Below the pieces are notes generated by a model that made no database searches, was not told the origin of the DNA, and saw nothing but the letters and a program-made list of their open reading frames with translations. From Candidatus Taylorbacteria bacterium RIFCSPLOWO2_01_FULL_45_34b (GTDB lineage: Bacteria; Patescibacteriota; Minisyncoccia; Phycocordibacterales; DSPV01), in NCBI GenBank assembly GCA_001822675.1, contig MHRY01000005.1, forward strand, positions 1 through 37,110: a stretch of DNA of 37,110 nt, in the 5' to 3' direction. The stretch's first letter is position 1. Each line of letters begins with the position of its first letter. This document shows, in pieces, positions 22,556-30,348 of the stretch. The position numbers were made by a program, and so were the translations under genes.

Positions 22556-22636
22556 TTCTTTTATAAAACATTGCGCAGGCGGGTAGCTTAGCATAGCAAT
22601 CCGCGAGCTCGCGGATATGCGTGTTTTATAAAAGAA
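22556..22636. other. Long-armed structured element upstream of greA
   Basis: TTCTTTTATAAAACA and its perfect complement (22622-22636) form a 15-bp outer stem. Inside is a second perfect hairpin, TCCGCGAGCTCGCGGA, and a GGTAGC-rich arm, giving a branched fold. The 22363-22718 gap holds this, the SDR terminator, a GGAGGC/GCCTCC hairpin near 22424-22453 and the greA promoter. I see no gene. Confidence 0.5.
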
Positions 22637-22682
22637 TAATTTGAGCGACCCCTTTACTTAAACTCCCATTTCAAGTACAATC

Positions 22683-22712
22683 TTGATACTTTTATACGTG
22701 CCCCACTATCAT
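22683..22712 (+). promoter_or_regulatory. greA promoter, leaderless type
   Basis: TTGATA (22683-22688) and TATCAT (22707-22712) are 18 bp apart, and the ATG of greA comes 6 nt later. The longer ORF start in the track begins inside this -35 box. Confidence 0.6.
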
Positions 22713-22718
22713 AATTCA

Positions 22719-23186
22719 ATGGTTGATCAAAAAGAGTATCTAACAAAAGAGCGATTTGAAGAGCTAAGCAAGGAGCTCGACCAATTAAAAAAAGTGAAAC
22801 GGCGAGAAGTCGCCGAGAGTCTTGAGTATGCCAAATCGCTCGGAGATTTGTCCGAAAATGCCGAATATCACGAAGCGCGCGACATGCAGGCCGAGATTGA
22901 AGATCGCATCGCCAAGATTGAAAATGTTTTAAAATCCGCGGAGATTGTTTCTGACACACATTCTGACAAAGTGACGGTTGGTTCGACCGTTGTCCTCCAA
23001 AGAGCGGGGGACAAGGGAGAGCAAACTTTCACCATCGTCGGCTCGGAAGAAATTGATGTGTCTTTAGGAAAAGTGTCCATTCATTCACCACTCGGAGACG
23101 CTATCGTGGGCAAAAAGAAAGGTGACACTTTTTCTTTCTCCACTCCCAAAGGCAAGGTTGAATATAAAATCACCGCCATCAAGTAG
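22719..23186 (+). CDS. greA: Transcription elongation factor GreA
   Basis: The 155-aa protein has the GreA layout: an N-terminal antiparallel coiled coil (TKERFEELSKELDQLKKVKRREVAESLEYAKSLGD...) with the acidic tip DLSENAEYHEARD, which inserts into the RNA polymerase secondary channel to trigger transcript cleavage, then a C-terminal FKBP-like domain (VTVGSTVVLQRAGDKGEQTFTIVGSEE, SPLGDAIVGKKKGDTFSF). The start at 22719 is chosen because it gives the standard length and fits the promoter. lysS follows 53 nt downstream. Confidence 0.96.
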   Translation: MVDQKEYLTKERFEELSKELDQLKKVKRREVAESLEYAKSLGDLSENAEYHEARDMQAEIEDRIAKIENVLKSAEIVSDTHSDKVTVGSTVVLQRAGDKGEQTFTIVGSEEIDVSLGKVSIHSPLGDAIVGKKKGDTFSFSTPKGKVEYKITAIK

Positions 23187-23239
23187 CTTCTTGTCCCCAC
23201 ACTTTTTACTTTACACTTTTCACTTTATACTTATTACGC

Positions 23240-24712
23240 ATGGCTTCACTCGAAGAATTAAGGCAAGTTAGGCTCCAAAAAATTGACGTGCTTAAAAAGC
23301 ACGGTATTGATCCGTATCCAATCAAAACCGCGAAGCAATACGAAAATACCGACGTCATACAGAAATTTGAGACGTTATCCAAAGAGAAAACACTGACACT
23401 CGCGGGGCGTGTCATGTCACTCCGGCCGCAAGGTGGACTGATTTTTCTTAATTTCAATGATGGCAGCGCCGTCTTTCAAGCTCTTCTTAAAAAAGGCGAT
23501 ACGCTGGAGAAAGATTTTGATTTGTTTTCCGAAACCGTTGACGTCGGAGATTTTGTGGAAGTCACCGGCTCGCTGTTTGAAACCAAACGCGGAGAAAAGA
23601 CGTTGCTTGTTTCAAGTTGGCGGATGCTTTCAAAAGCTATTTTACCTTTGCCTGAAAAATGGCATGGCCTTCAAGATGTTGAGGAGCGTTTCCGCAAACG
23701 ATACCTTGACCTTATTGCTTCGCCGGAAGTCAAACAGCGTTTTACGTTTCGTTCGCGTTTAATTACAGAATTGCGAGCCTCACTTGAGCGCGCCGGTTTT
23801 CTCGAAGTCGAAACTTCAATGCTTCAAACGCTTGCCGGCGGTACAAACGCGGAACCATTCAAAACGCACCACAACGCTCTCCAAATTGATTTGCATCTTC
23901 GCATTGCTCAAGAGCTTGATCTCAAAAAGTTGCTTATCGGCGGTTTCCCGAAAGTGTATGAAATCGGGCGTAATTTTCGGAATGAGGGAATTGATGTAAC
24001 TCACAACCCAGAATTTACGACTGTTGAGTGGTATCAAGCCTACAGCGACGCGTCGGGGCAGATGGCTTTTGTTGAAAAAATAATTAAAGGGTTGGTTGAG
24101 AAAATCGCTGGCGGCGCAAAAATTATTTACGGGGGGAATGAAGTTGATTTCTCCAAAAAGTTCAAAACCGCGACGTTTTATGAAATTTTGGAAAAGCACG
24201 CTTCGATTCACGACGCCGCGTCTTTGACACTGGATGCGCTAAAAAAGAAAGCCGCGGAACTTAAGATTAAAGTTGATGATTCTGACACTTTGGAAAAAGT
24301 GCTCGACACCATCTATAAAAGAATTTGCCGGCCATATCTAATTCAACCAACTTTCATTACCGATTTTCCGATCCACTACTTGCCACTGGCAAAAAAGAAG
24401 TCAGACGACCCAAAACTGGTTGACGCCTTTCAACTTGTCGCTGGTGGCATGGAATTAGTCAAAGCTTTCTCCGAGTTAAATGATCCGCTTGACCAGCGAG
24501 CACGTTTTGCCGAACAGGAGAAAAATCGTAAAGCGGGAGACAAAGAAGCCCAACCGAATGACGAAGCCTTTCTTGAAGCGCTTGAACATGGTATGCCACC
24601 CGCAGGTGGCGTTGGCATTGGTATTGATCGACTCACGATGCTTTTAAATGATCAAAAAAACATCCGCGAAGTTATTTTCTTCCCGACTCTTCGGCCGAAG
24701 GGGGACGCATAA
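23240..24712 (+). CDS. lysS: Lysyl-tRNA synthetase (class II)
   Basis: The 490-aa protein has the N-terminal OB anticodon-binding domain (about 50-150, LTLAGRVMSLRPQGGLIFLN), then the class II core with motif 1 around ERAGFLEVETSMLQTLAGG, motif 2 (YEIGRNFRNEGIDVTHNPEF) and motif 3 (GVGIGIDRLTMLLNDQKNIR). It charges tRNA-Lys. TATACT ends 8 nt before the ATG, so it may be transcribed as a leaderless mRNA. A hairpin with a U-run lies about 150 nt after the stop. Confidence 0.96.
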   Translation: MASLEELRQVRLQKIDVLKKHGIDPYPIKTAKQYENTDVIQKFETLSKEKTLTLAGRVMSLRPQGGLIFLNFNDGSAVFQALLKKGDTLEKDFDLFSETVDVGDFVEVTGSLFETKRGEKTLLVSSWRMLSKAILPLPEKWHGLQDVEERFRKRYLDLIASPEVKQRFTFRSRLITELRASLERAGFLEVETSMLQTLAGGTNAEPFKTHHNALQIDLHLRIAQELDLKKLLIGGFPKVYEIGRNFRNEGIDVTHNPEFTTVEWYQAYSDASGQMAFVEKIIKGLVEKIAGGAKIIYGGNEVDFSKKFKTATFYEILEKHASIHDAASLTLDALKKKAAELKIKVDDSDTLEKVLDTIYKRICRPYLIQPTFITDFPIHYLPLAKKKSDDPKLVDAFQLVAGGMELVKAFSELNDPLDQRARFAEQEKNRKAGDKEAQPNDEAFLEALEHGMPPAGGVGIGIDRLTMLLNDQKNIREVIFFPTLRPKGDA

Positions 24713-24863
24713 AACACATAACATATAACATTCACACCTCCAGTTGACTTTAATGTTTGGTATGCGTGGTGGGGGTGGCTTTCAACCTTTTTTGCTATAG
24801 CGGGCGTCATTATTTTTCTTTGGGGGCTAAACGCAGATTAATATAGTGAGCCTCGGTTTCTCC

Positions 24864-24900
24864 AAAATCCTTTCAGAATAATGTTCTGAAGGGATTTTTT
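24864..24900 (+). terminator. Intrinsic terminator downstream of lysS
   Basis: AAAATCCTTTCAGAA pairs with TTCTGAAGGGATTTT (one G-U) around a 5-nt loop and is followed by TTTTTT. Confidence 0.85.
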
Positions 24901-24953
24901 CTTATTTCCACATTCCAAAATCCAGATTCCACCTAGAGCTGTGGATAACTTGT

Positions 24954-25006
24954 TTGACGGTGGGAGAGAGTGTTATACAATTATATGTAAGTGGGAAAGA
25001 GTGGGA
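24954..25006 (+). promoter_or_regulatory. dcw-cluster promoter with MraZ-box repeats
   Basis: TTGACG (24954-24959) and TACAAT (24976-24981) are 16 bp apart. TGGGA boxes lie at 24961-24965, 24992-24996 and 25002-25006. The last two are separated by exactly 5 nt, the spacing known for the TGGGN direct repeats bound by MraZ. The first lies between -35 and -10, so MraZ binding could repress this promoter. It is about 280 bp upstream of mraZ, with the repeat element at 25069-25253 in between. Confidence 0.7.
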
Positions 25007-25034
25007 CGAACAATTTCGAAGAAATTGTTCGTCC
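25003..25034. other. Palindrome in the mraZ leader
   Basis: GGACGAACAATTTC and its complement form a 14-bp perfect stem around GAA, directly after the MraZ boxes. Together with the terminator, the operator and the repeat element this fills the 24713-25261 gap. Confidence 0.6.
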
Positions 25035-25068
25035 GGCTAAATGTAATTTGGTTTGGGAAAACCTCTCA

Positions 25069-25253
25069 GAGCCTATGAGTAATCTAATGTCTAGGCCAAA
25101 CAGCAAAATTACGAGCGAAAATCACGAAGTTCGACGAGGCATATCCGAGATACGTCGAGGAGAAATGAGTGATTTGCAGCAGAAATTTTGGTGTTTGGGC
25201 AGACAAGTCTTGAGACCCCTTAATTATTTTACGGTTAGATTATGAATAGGCTC
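25069..25253 (+). repeat. Inverted-repeat structured element, copy 1 (upstream of mraZ)
   Basis: A 185-bp element with ends GAGCCTAT... and ...ATTATGAATAGGCTC. Inside, CCAAACAGCAAAATT pairs with AATTTTGGTGTTTGG (one mismatch), and AAATCAC pairs with GTGATTT. A conserved core CATATCCGAGATACGTCGAG is shared with the copy at 26588-26770 and in shorter form with 32167-32349. It ends 8 bp before the mraZ ATG, so it lies in the mRNA leader. Confidence 0.85.
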
Positions 25254-25261
25254 GCACAACT

Positions 25262-25696
25262 ATGTTAATTGGAGAGTATACGCATACGTTGGATGACAAA
25301 AATCGTCTCTCCATGCCGTCTCGCTTTCGGCAAGAAATGGGGAAGAAGGTTGTAGTCACACCGGGCCTCGATGGCTGTCTTTTCGTTTTTACATCTTCGC
25401 AGTGGAAAGCCATTGCCGAAAGACTTTCCGAATCATCAATGCTCCAATCAGACTCGCGGAGTTTCAATCGCTACATGTTTGCGGGTGCGGTTGAAACCGA
25501 CGTCGATTCTATCGGTCGCATTCTCATTCCAGATTTTTTGAAAGAGCGGGCGAGCTTGGGAAGCAAGGCGGTTGTGATTGGCGTCCAAGATCGTGTTGAG
25601 ATTTGGAATGAAAAAGCGTGGCTTGAATACAAGAAAGGAGTTGAGAAGCGTGCGGATTCATTGGCGGAGAAACTTGGGGGTATCGGGGTTTTATAA
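25262..25696 (+). CDS. mraZ: MraZ transcriptional regulator
   Basis: The 144-aa protein contains two tandem AbrB-like half-domains: GEYTHTLDDKNRLSMPSRFR (about 4-23) and AVETDVDSIGRILIPDFLK (about 78-96), the usual D-x-K-G-R and D-x-x-G-R-I-x-I-P elements; the first reads DDKNRLSMP. MraZ forms a ring that binds TGGGN repeats and represses the dcw cluster. Matching boxes lie at 24961-25006. It is the first gene of the cluster, and rsmH follows after 4 nt. Confidence 0.94.
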   Translation: MLIGEYTHTLDDKNRLSMPSRFRQEMGKKVVVTPGLDGCLFVFTSSQWKAIAERLSESSMLQSDSRSFNRYMFAGAVETDVDSIGRILIPDFLKERASLGSKAVVIGVQDRVEIWNEKAWLEYKKGVEKRADSLAEKLGGIGVL

Positions 25697-25700
25697 AACC

Positions 25701-26606
25701 ATGATCCACAAGAGTGTTCTTTTACAAGAAACAGTGGATGCGTTGCACTTCCAGTCAGGAGATATTCTTCTTGATTGCACCATAAACGGTGGCGGTCACT
25801 CTTCTTTCATCGCGAAAACTTTTGGAAAAACGATTAGGATCATCGGGCTTGATCTCGACGCTTCGGCACTTAAAAGAGCAGAAGCAAAACTTCAAGCCTT
25901 GGGCGCAGACTTTATCCTCCGGCAGTCCAGTTTCCGAAATCTTGATCTGGTTTTGAAGGAGTGCAAAGTCGAGAAAATACACAAAGTTCTTTTTGACCTC
26001 GGCCTCTCATCAAACCAACTGGAAGAATCGGGTAGGGGATTCAGCTTCAAAAAAGACGAATCCCTCGGTATGACTTTTTCCGAGACGCCAACTGAAGCCG
26101 AAATAACTGCCGACGAAATTGTGAATACCTGGGATGAAGAACACATCGCCGACATTATTTTCGGATACGGAGAAGAACAATTCGCCCGACGTATTGCAAA
26201 AAAAATAGTTTCGGAAAGAGTAGTTCGTCCGATTAAAACGACTTTTGAACTTACTGAGACCATTGGACGGGCATTACCGGAGTGGTACAAGCGAAGGAAA
26301 ATTCATTTTGCTACTAAAACATTCCAAGCCCTTCGCATCGCGGTCAACGACGAACTCAACGCTCTCAAAGACGGACTTGAGAAAGCATTCGATGTCCTTG
26401 CGCTCGAAGGTATTATGGCAGTCATCTCATTTCACAGTCTTGAAGATCGCATTGTGAAGCATTTCTTGAGAGCCAAAGTTGCCGAAGGTCTCGCCGAATT
26501 GCCATTTCGAAAACCGATTATCTCCGGCGAAAAAGAGTTGGCGGAAAATTCTCGCGCACGAAGCGCAAAACTCCGCGTCATCATTAAGAGTCTATCTGCT
26601 ATCTAA
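25701..26606 (+). CDS. rsmH: 16S rRNA (cytosine-1402-N4)-methyltransferase
   Basis: The 301-aa protein shows the RsmH hallmarks: HKSVLLQETVDAL at the start, the SAM-binding LLDCTINGGGHSS, RIIGLDLDASAL, FDLGLSSNQLEESGRGFSF, EEQFARRIAKKIV, FQALRIAVNDELNAL and VISFHSLEDRIVKHF. It methylates C1402 of 16S rRNA. The start at 25701 is chosen because the conserved HKSVLL follows it; the track start at 25578 lies inside mraZ. The last codons (SLSAI and the stop) come from the end of the repeat element at 26588-26770, so the native C-terminus appears to have been replaced by the insertion. Confidence 0.95.
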   Translation: MIHKSVLLQETVDALHFQSGDILLDCTINGGGHSSFIAKTFGKTIRIIGLDLDASALKRAEAKLQALGADFILRQSSFRNLDLVLKECKVEKIHKVLFDLGLSSNQLEESGRGFSFKKDESLGMTFSETPTEAEITADEIVNTWDEEHIADIIFGYGEEQFARRIAKKIVSERVVRPIKTTFELTETIGRALPEWYKRRKIHFATKTFQALRIAVNDELNALKDGLEKAFDVLALEGIMAVISFHSLEDRIVKHFLRAKVAEGLAELPFRKPIISGEKELAENSRARSAKLRVIIKSLSAI

Positions 26607-26770
26607 TCGTAAAAAATGAACAAAAAGAAAGCTTGACTGCCAAAACTCTCAAATTCCGGCTACAAATCACTCATTCCTCCTCGACGTATCTCGGATATGC
26701 CTCGTCAGACTTCGCGATTTTCGCTCGTAATTTGAGAGTTTTATCTAGGCATTAGATAACAGATAGGCTC
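26588..26770 (-). repeat. Inverted-repeat structured element, copy 3 (between rsmH and ftsL)
   Basis: A 183-bp copy in opposite orientation to the one before mraZ. On the minus strand AAAACTCTCAAATT and AATTTGAGAGTTTT form a perfect 14-bp inner stem whose outer half differs completely from the other copies but still pairs. TAA directly flanks both ends, compatible with a 3-bp target duplication. Confidence 0.85.
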
Positions 26771-26813
26771 TAACAAAAATTAAAACTTTTCAAAATTAAA
26801 ATTTTTACGTTCC

Positions 26814-27140
26814 ATGTCCTTTTATAGAAACATCACAGAATCATATTATGCTCGCCGAGGCATTTTTGTAATACTTGCGTTCGTAGCGGTCTCTTTCCTC
26901 CTCACGTATTCATATTTCATCAACAAGGCCGTTCGAAACACCGTAATGCGCCAAAAAACCGCTGTAGAGTTGAACAGTATCTCTTCGTCTGTAGCCGAGC
27001 TTGAATCGCGCTTTATTGCTCTTAAACGAACGGTTACAACAGAAAAAGCAGAGGAGCTTGGCTTTAAGGAAGTGACAGACCTCGAATTTATTTCAAAGAA
27101 GTCTTTTGGCCACGCCTTGTCTCTTAACAATGAGATCTAA
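26814..27140 (+). CDS. ftsL: FtsL-like cell division membrane protein
   Basis: The 108-aa protein has a short cytoplasmic N-terminus, one membrane helix (about 17-36, IFVILAFVAVSFLLTYSYFI) and a coiled-coil segment (about 45-80, RQKTAVELNSISSSVAELESR), followed by AEELGFKEVTDLEFI, similar to the A-x-x-x-G-(M/F) ending of FtsL/FtsB-type proteins. Position between rsmH and the PBP gene in the dcw order supports FtsL. It overlaps the PBP start by 11 bp. Confidence 0.75.
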   Translation: MSFYRNITESYYARRGIFVILAFVAVSFLLTYSYFINKAVRNTVMRQKTAVELNSISSSVAELESRFIALKRTVTTEKAEELGFKEVTDLEFISKKSFGHALSLNNEI

Positions 27141-28839
27141 TCCACCATTTCGCATTCGGCTCCTATCGTTTTTTATCCTTTGTTTCGCGCTAGTTTTAAT
27201 ATCTCGCCTTTATTTTCTCCAAATCGTCGAGGGCAAAAGTTATGGTGAGCGAGCTGATCGGCAGTATATTTCCCCCGAAGAGGGGCTTTTTGAACGCGGT
27301 TCGATATTTTTTACGACGAAAGACGGTAGCGTGGTAGCGGCGGCAACGGAGCGAAACGGTTTTTTGTTTTTTATAAATCCCAAAATTCTCGAAAATGTGG
27401 AAGGGGTTTACCAAAAGCTTTCGGCGATAATTACGTTTGAGCACGATTCATTTTTGGCCAAAGCCTCAAAAAAAGAAGACACTTATGAAGAAATTGCTCA
27501 CCGTCTTGGAGAGAAACAGGCGGATGCTATTAATGCTCTTAAAATCACGGGAGTTAGTTTAGCGAAAGAAAAATGGCGGTTTTATCCTGGTGAGAAGTTG
27601 GCTTCAACCGTCATCGGCCTCGTGGCTTACAAGGAAGACAGTTTCGGTGGTCGCTACGGGCTTGAAAAATATTACGACGATGTTTTAGCCCGCGACGGCA
27701 AAGTAACCTATACTAATTTTTTCGCGGATATTTTTTCTGGTGTCAAAAAAGTTCTTTTCAAAACATCGGAGTTACAGGGCGATCTCGTGCTTACCATTGA
27801 ACCGACCGTGCAGGATTTCCTCGAGACCAAGCTCGCGGAGGTGCATAAAAAATGGGGAGGTTCACCGACCGGTGGCATCATCATGGATCCTAAAACAGGC
27901 GAGATTCTCGCCATGGCGGTCAATCCTGACTTCAACCCAAACTCTTTCTCCGAAGAAGAAAATGTTAGCGTGTTCAACAACCCGCTCATCCAAAGCAGTT
28001 ACGAAATGGGTTCGATTATAAAACCGATTACCATGGCGGCCGGTCTGGACGCTGGGGCGATTGTACCCGAGACAACTTACGAAGATTTGGGTTTTCTAGT
28101 GTTAAATGGTAGTCGAATTGCCAACTTTGACGGCAAAGGGCGCGGAATTGTTTCTATGCAGGAAGTTTTGAATCAGTCGCTTAACACTGGCGCGGCATAT
28201 GTTGCACTTAAAATGGGCAAGGAAAAATTTCCAGACTACATGGAGGAGTTTGGCTTGGGTGAAGAAACGGGCATTGATCTTCCCGGCGAAGTCCAAGGTC
28301 ATATTGAAAATTTGAAAAGCAACCGAGAGATCGAACAGGCGACTGCCTCTTTCGGACAGGGTATTGCCATGAGTCCGATTATCACCATCCGGGCGCTCTC
28401 CGCCCTTTCAAACGGCGGTATTTTACCCTCGCCGCACGTGGTTAAGAGGATCAACTACGACATCGGCATTTCAAAAGATATGAGCTACAACCCGGGCAAG
28501 CAGGTCATCAAGCCGGAAACTTCGGAGACTATAACCCGCATGCTCGTTGAAGTGGTAGACAAAGCGCTCTTAAACGGCACACTTAAGATGAAAAATTACA
28601 GCGTGGCGGCCAAAACCGGTACCGCTCAAATCGCCAAAGAAGGTGGCGGCGGTTACTACGACGACCGCTACCTCCACTCGTTTTTTGGCTATTTACCAGC
28701 CTACAATCCTTCCTTTATTATCTTTCTCTACACCGTCAATCCAATCGGCGTGCGCTACGCGTCGGAAACGCTAAGCCATCCTTTCAACGACATCTCGAAG
28801 TTTTTGATAAATTATTACGAAATCCCGCCCGATCGCTAA
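27130..28839 (+). CDS. ftsI: Division-type penicillin-binding protein (FtsI/PBP3 family)
   Basis: The 569-aa class B PBP has an N-terminal membrane helix (about 7-27, IRLLSFFILCFALVLISRLYF) and transpeptidase motifs SxxK (EMGSIIKPITM), SxN (NQSLNTGAAYV) and KTG (AAKTGTAQIAKEG). The pedestal begins with EEGLFERGSIFFTTKDG. It cross-links septal peptidoglycan. The ATG at 27130 overlaps the end of ftsL (ATGAGATCTAA), giving translational coupling. murF follows 5 nt downstream. No PASTA domains are seen. Confidence 0.94.
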   Translation: MRSNPPFRIRLLSFFILCFALVLISRLYFLQIVEGKSYGERADRQYISPEEGLFERGSIFFTTKDGSVVAAATERNGFLFFINPKILENVEGVYQKLSAIITFEHDSFLAKASKKEDTYEEIAHRLGEKQADAINALKITGVSLAKEKWRFYPGEKLASTVIGLVAYKEDSFGGRYGLEKYYDDVLARDGKVTYTNFFADIFSGVKKVLFKTSELQGDLVLTIEPTVQDFLETKLAEVHKKWGGSPTGGIIMDPKTGEILAMAVNPDFNPNSFSEEENVSVFNNPLIQSSYEMGSIIKPITMAAGLDAGAIVPETTYEDLGFLVLNGSRIANFDGKGRGIVSMQEVLNQSLNTGAAYVALKMGKEKFPDYMEEFGLGEETGIDLPGEVQGHIENLKSNREIEQATASFGQGIAMSPIITIRALSALSNGGILPSPHVVKRINYDIGISKDMSYNPGKQVIKPETSETITRMLVEVVDKALLNGTLKMKNYSVAAKTGTAQIAKEGGGGYYDDRYLHSFFGYLPAYNPSFIIFLYTVNPIGVRYASETLSHPFNDISKFLINYYEIPPDR

Positions 28840-28844
28840 AACTC

Positions 28845-30149
28845 ATGACCAAATCATTTTTTAAAAAAACAATTGCCGCTATTTTGGAGCTTGAAGCCAA
28901 ACTTCTACTTTGGAAGTACCATCCGCGCATTGTGGCGGTTACGGGGAGTGTCGGCAAAACATCCACCAAAGACGCGCTCCATACCATTTTTTCCGCCTTC
29001 TTTTTTGTCCGCAAAAGCCAAAAAAGTTTTAACAGCGAGCTCGGCGTGCCACTCACTATTCTTGGTTTTGGAAACGGCTGGAATAATCCCCTCCTGTGGG
29101 CTGGAACGATTCTCCGTGGTCTTATCATGTTCATTCTGCCACATGAGTATCCGAAGTGGCTTATCCTTGAAGTCGGCGCCGACCGACCGGGTGATATCAA
29201 AAGAATTTCAAAATGGCTTTTCTCCGACGTTGTCGTCATCACCCGATTGTCCAAAGTGCCGGTTCACGTCGAGTTTTTCGCTTCTCCCGAAAAAGTGGTT
29301 GAAGAAAAAGCCTCACTTATAAAAACACTTCGCGAAGGTGGCACCCTTGTTTTGAACGCGGATGATGACGACGTCAATTCCCTCCAGAGTTTGTATCGAG
29401 GTGGAAGTATCACTTTTGGTTTTGCCAAAGAGAGCGCCTTTCGAGCCTCGCATTACAAAATACTGTATGCTCCGGAAAAAGAAGGGGGCAGCCCGCTCGG
29501 CATTACTTTCAAAGTCGAGCACGAAAACAACTGCTTTCCCGTATCGGTCAAAGGGGTGATTGGCAAACAACATGTCTATCCGGCGCTTGCCGCTTTGACG
29601 GCTGGTTTTTCGCGCGGTCTCAATATGATCAAAATGATTGAAGCATATGAGACACACGCACCCGCTTCCGGCCGCATGCGGCTCATCATGGGTATCAAAA
29701 ACACAACTATCATTGACGATACCTACAACGCTTCACCAGTGGCGCTTTTTGAGGCGCTCGAATCGCTTCAAGAAATTAAAAGTCATGGCCGGAAAATCGC
29801 GGTGCTTGGGGATATGCTCGAGCTCGGCAAATATTCAATTCCCGAGCACAAAGAAGCGGGGAATAAAGCTGCCGGAGTAGCCAATTTTTTAGTGACCGTT
29901 GGCATCCGCGCGCGTGATATCGCAGAAGGGGCTCTTCAAAATGGCATGGACGAAGAAAAGATTATCCAATTTGAGTACTCAAAAGACGCTGGAGTGTATC
30001 TCCAAAACATACTCCAAGTTGGCGATACCGTTTTAGTCAAAGGCTCTCAAGGGATGCGGATGGAGCGGGTAGTCGAGGAAATCATGGCCAATCCAGATCA
30101 AGCCAGCGAACTTCTAGTTCGGCAGGAGAGGGAGTGGAAGAGGAGGTAA
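28845..30149 (+). CDS. murF: UDP-N-acetylmuramoyl-tripeptide-D-alanyl-D-alanine ligase
   Basis: The 434-aa Mur ligase has the ATP-binding loop VTGSVGKTSTKDAL (about 32-45), a central domain with LILEVGADRPGDI and LVLNADDDDV, and the C-terminal IDDTYNASPVALFEALESL, typical of MurF, plus GRKIAVLGDMLELG. It adds D-Ala-D-Ala to the UDP-MurNAc tripeptide in the cytoplasm. The N-terminal UDP-MurNAc-binding domain is almost absent (the P-loop comes about 60-70 residues earlier than in classic MurF). It ends the dcw-type operon. Confidence 0.93.
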   Translation: MTKSFFKKTIAAILELEAKLLLWKYHPRIVAVTGSVGKTSTKDALHTIFSAFFFVRKSQKSFNSELGVPLTILGFGNGWNNPLLWAGTILRGLIMFILPHEYPKWLILEVGADRPGDIKRISKWLFSDVVVITRLSKVPVHVEFFASPEKVVEEKASLIKTLREGGTLVLNADDDDVNSLQSLYRGGSITFGFAKESAFRASHYKILYAPEKEGGSPLGITFKVEHENNCFPVSVKGVIGKQHVYPALAALTAGFSRGLNMIKMIEAYETHAPASGRMRLIMGIKNTTIIDDTYNASPVALFEALESLQEIKSHGRKIAVLGDMLELGKYSIPEHKEAGNKAAGVANFLVTVGIRARDIAEGALQNGMDEEKIIQFEYSKDAGVYLQNILQVGDTVLVKGSQGMRMERVVEEIMANPDQASELLVRQEREWKRR

Positions 30150-30229
30150 CGAGAGAGCTTTCCTTGAGAGGAAATTTATTGTAAGCTTTTTGAAGCTTCG
30201 GAAGCTGTCTTGCCTGAAGCTAATCTAAA

Positions 30230-30301
30230 GGCCCTATCGTCTAACAGTTAGGACAGTGCCCTTTCAAGGCGCAAATTCGGGTGCGATTCCCGATAGGGTC
30301 A
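30230..30301 (+). tRNA. tRNA-Glu (UUC)
   Basis: A full cloverleaf can be drawn: acceptor GGCCCTA/TAGGGTC (one G-U), D arm GTC..GAC, anticodon arm GTGCC-CTTTCAA-GGCGC with TTC anticodon, T arm TCGGG-TGCGATT-CCCGA. The discriminator base is A and CCA is not encoded. A 48-nt hairpin begins on the discriminator base. Confidence 0.95.
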
Positions 30302-30348
30302 TGCCATAGCAAAAACACTGGACTGCTCCAGTGTTTTTGCTATGGCAT
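30301..30348 (+). other. 22-bp perfect hairpin immediately 3' of tRNA-Glu
   Basis: ATGCCATAGCAAAAACACTGGA and its exact complement enclose CTGC. It starts at the tRNA discriminator base, so it may fold against the tRNA 3' end. It has no T-run after it and is therefore not a simple terminator. Confidence 0.8.

Noticed and set aside
24735-24841. Short + frame encoding a Trp-rich membrane-like peptide (WYAWWGWLSTFFAIAGVIIFLW)
   Set aside because: The frame has no ATG, GTG or TTG start; it may be the remnant of a lost gene, but a coding call is not supported.
24991-25245. 84-aa ORF upstream of mraZ
   Set aside because: It covers the MraZ boxes, a palindrome and the inverted-repeat element.
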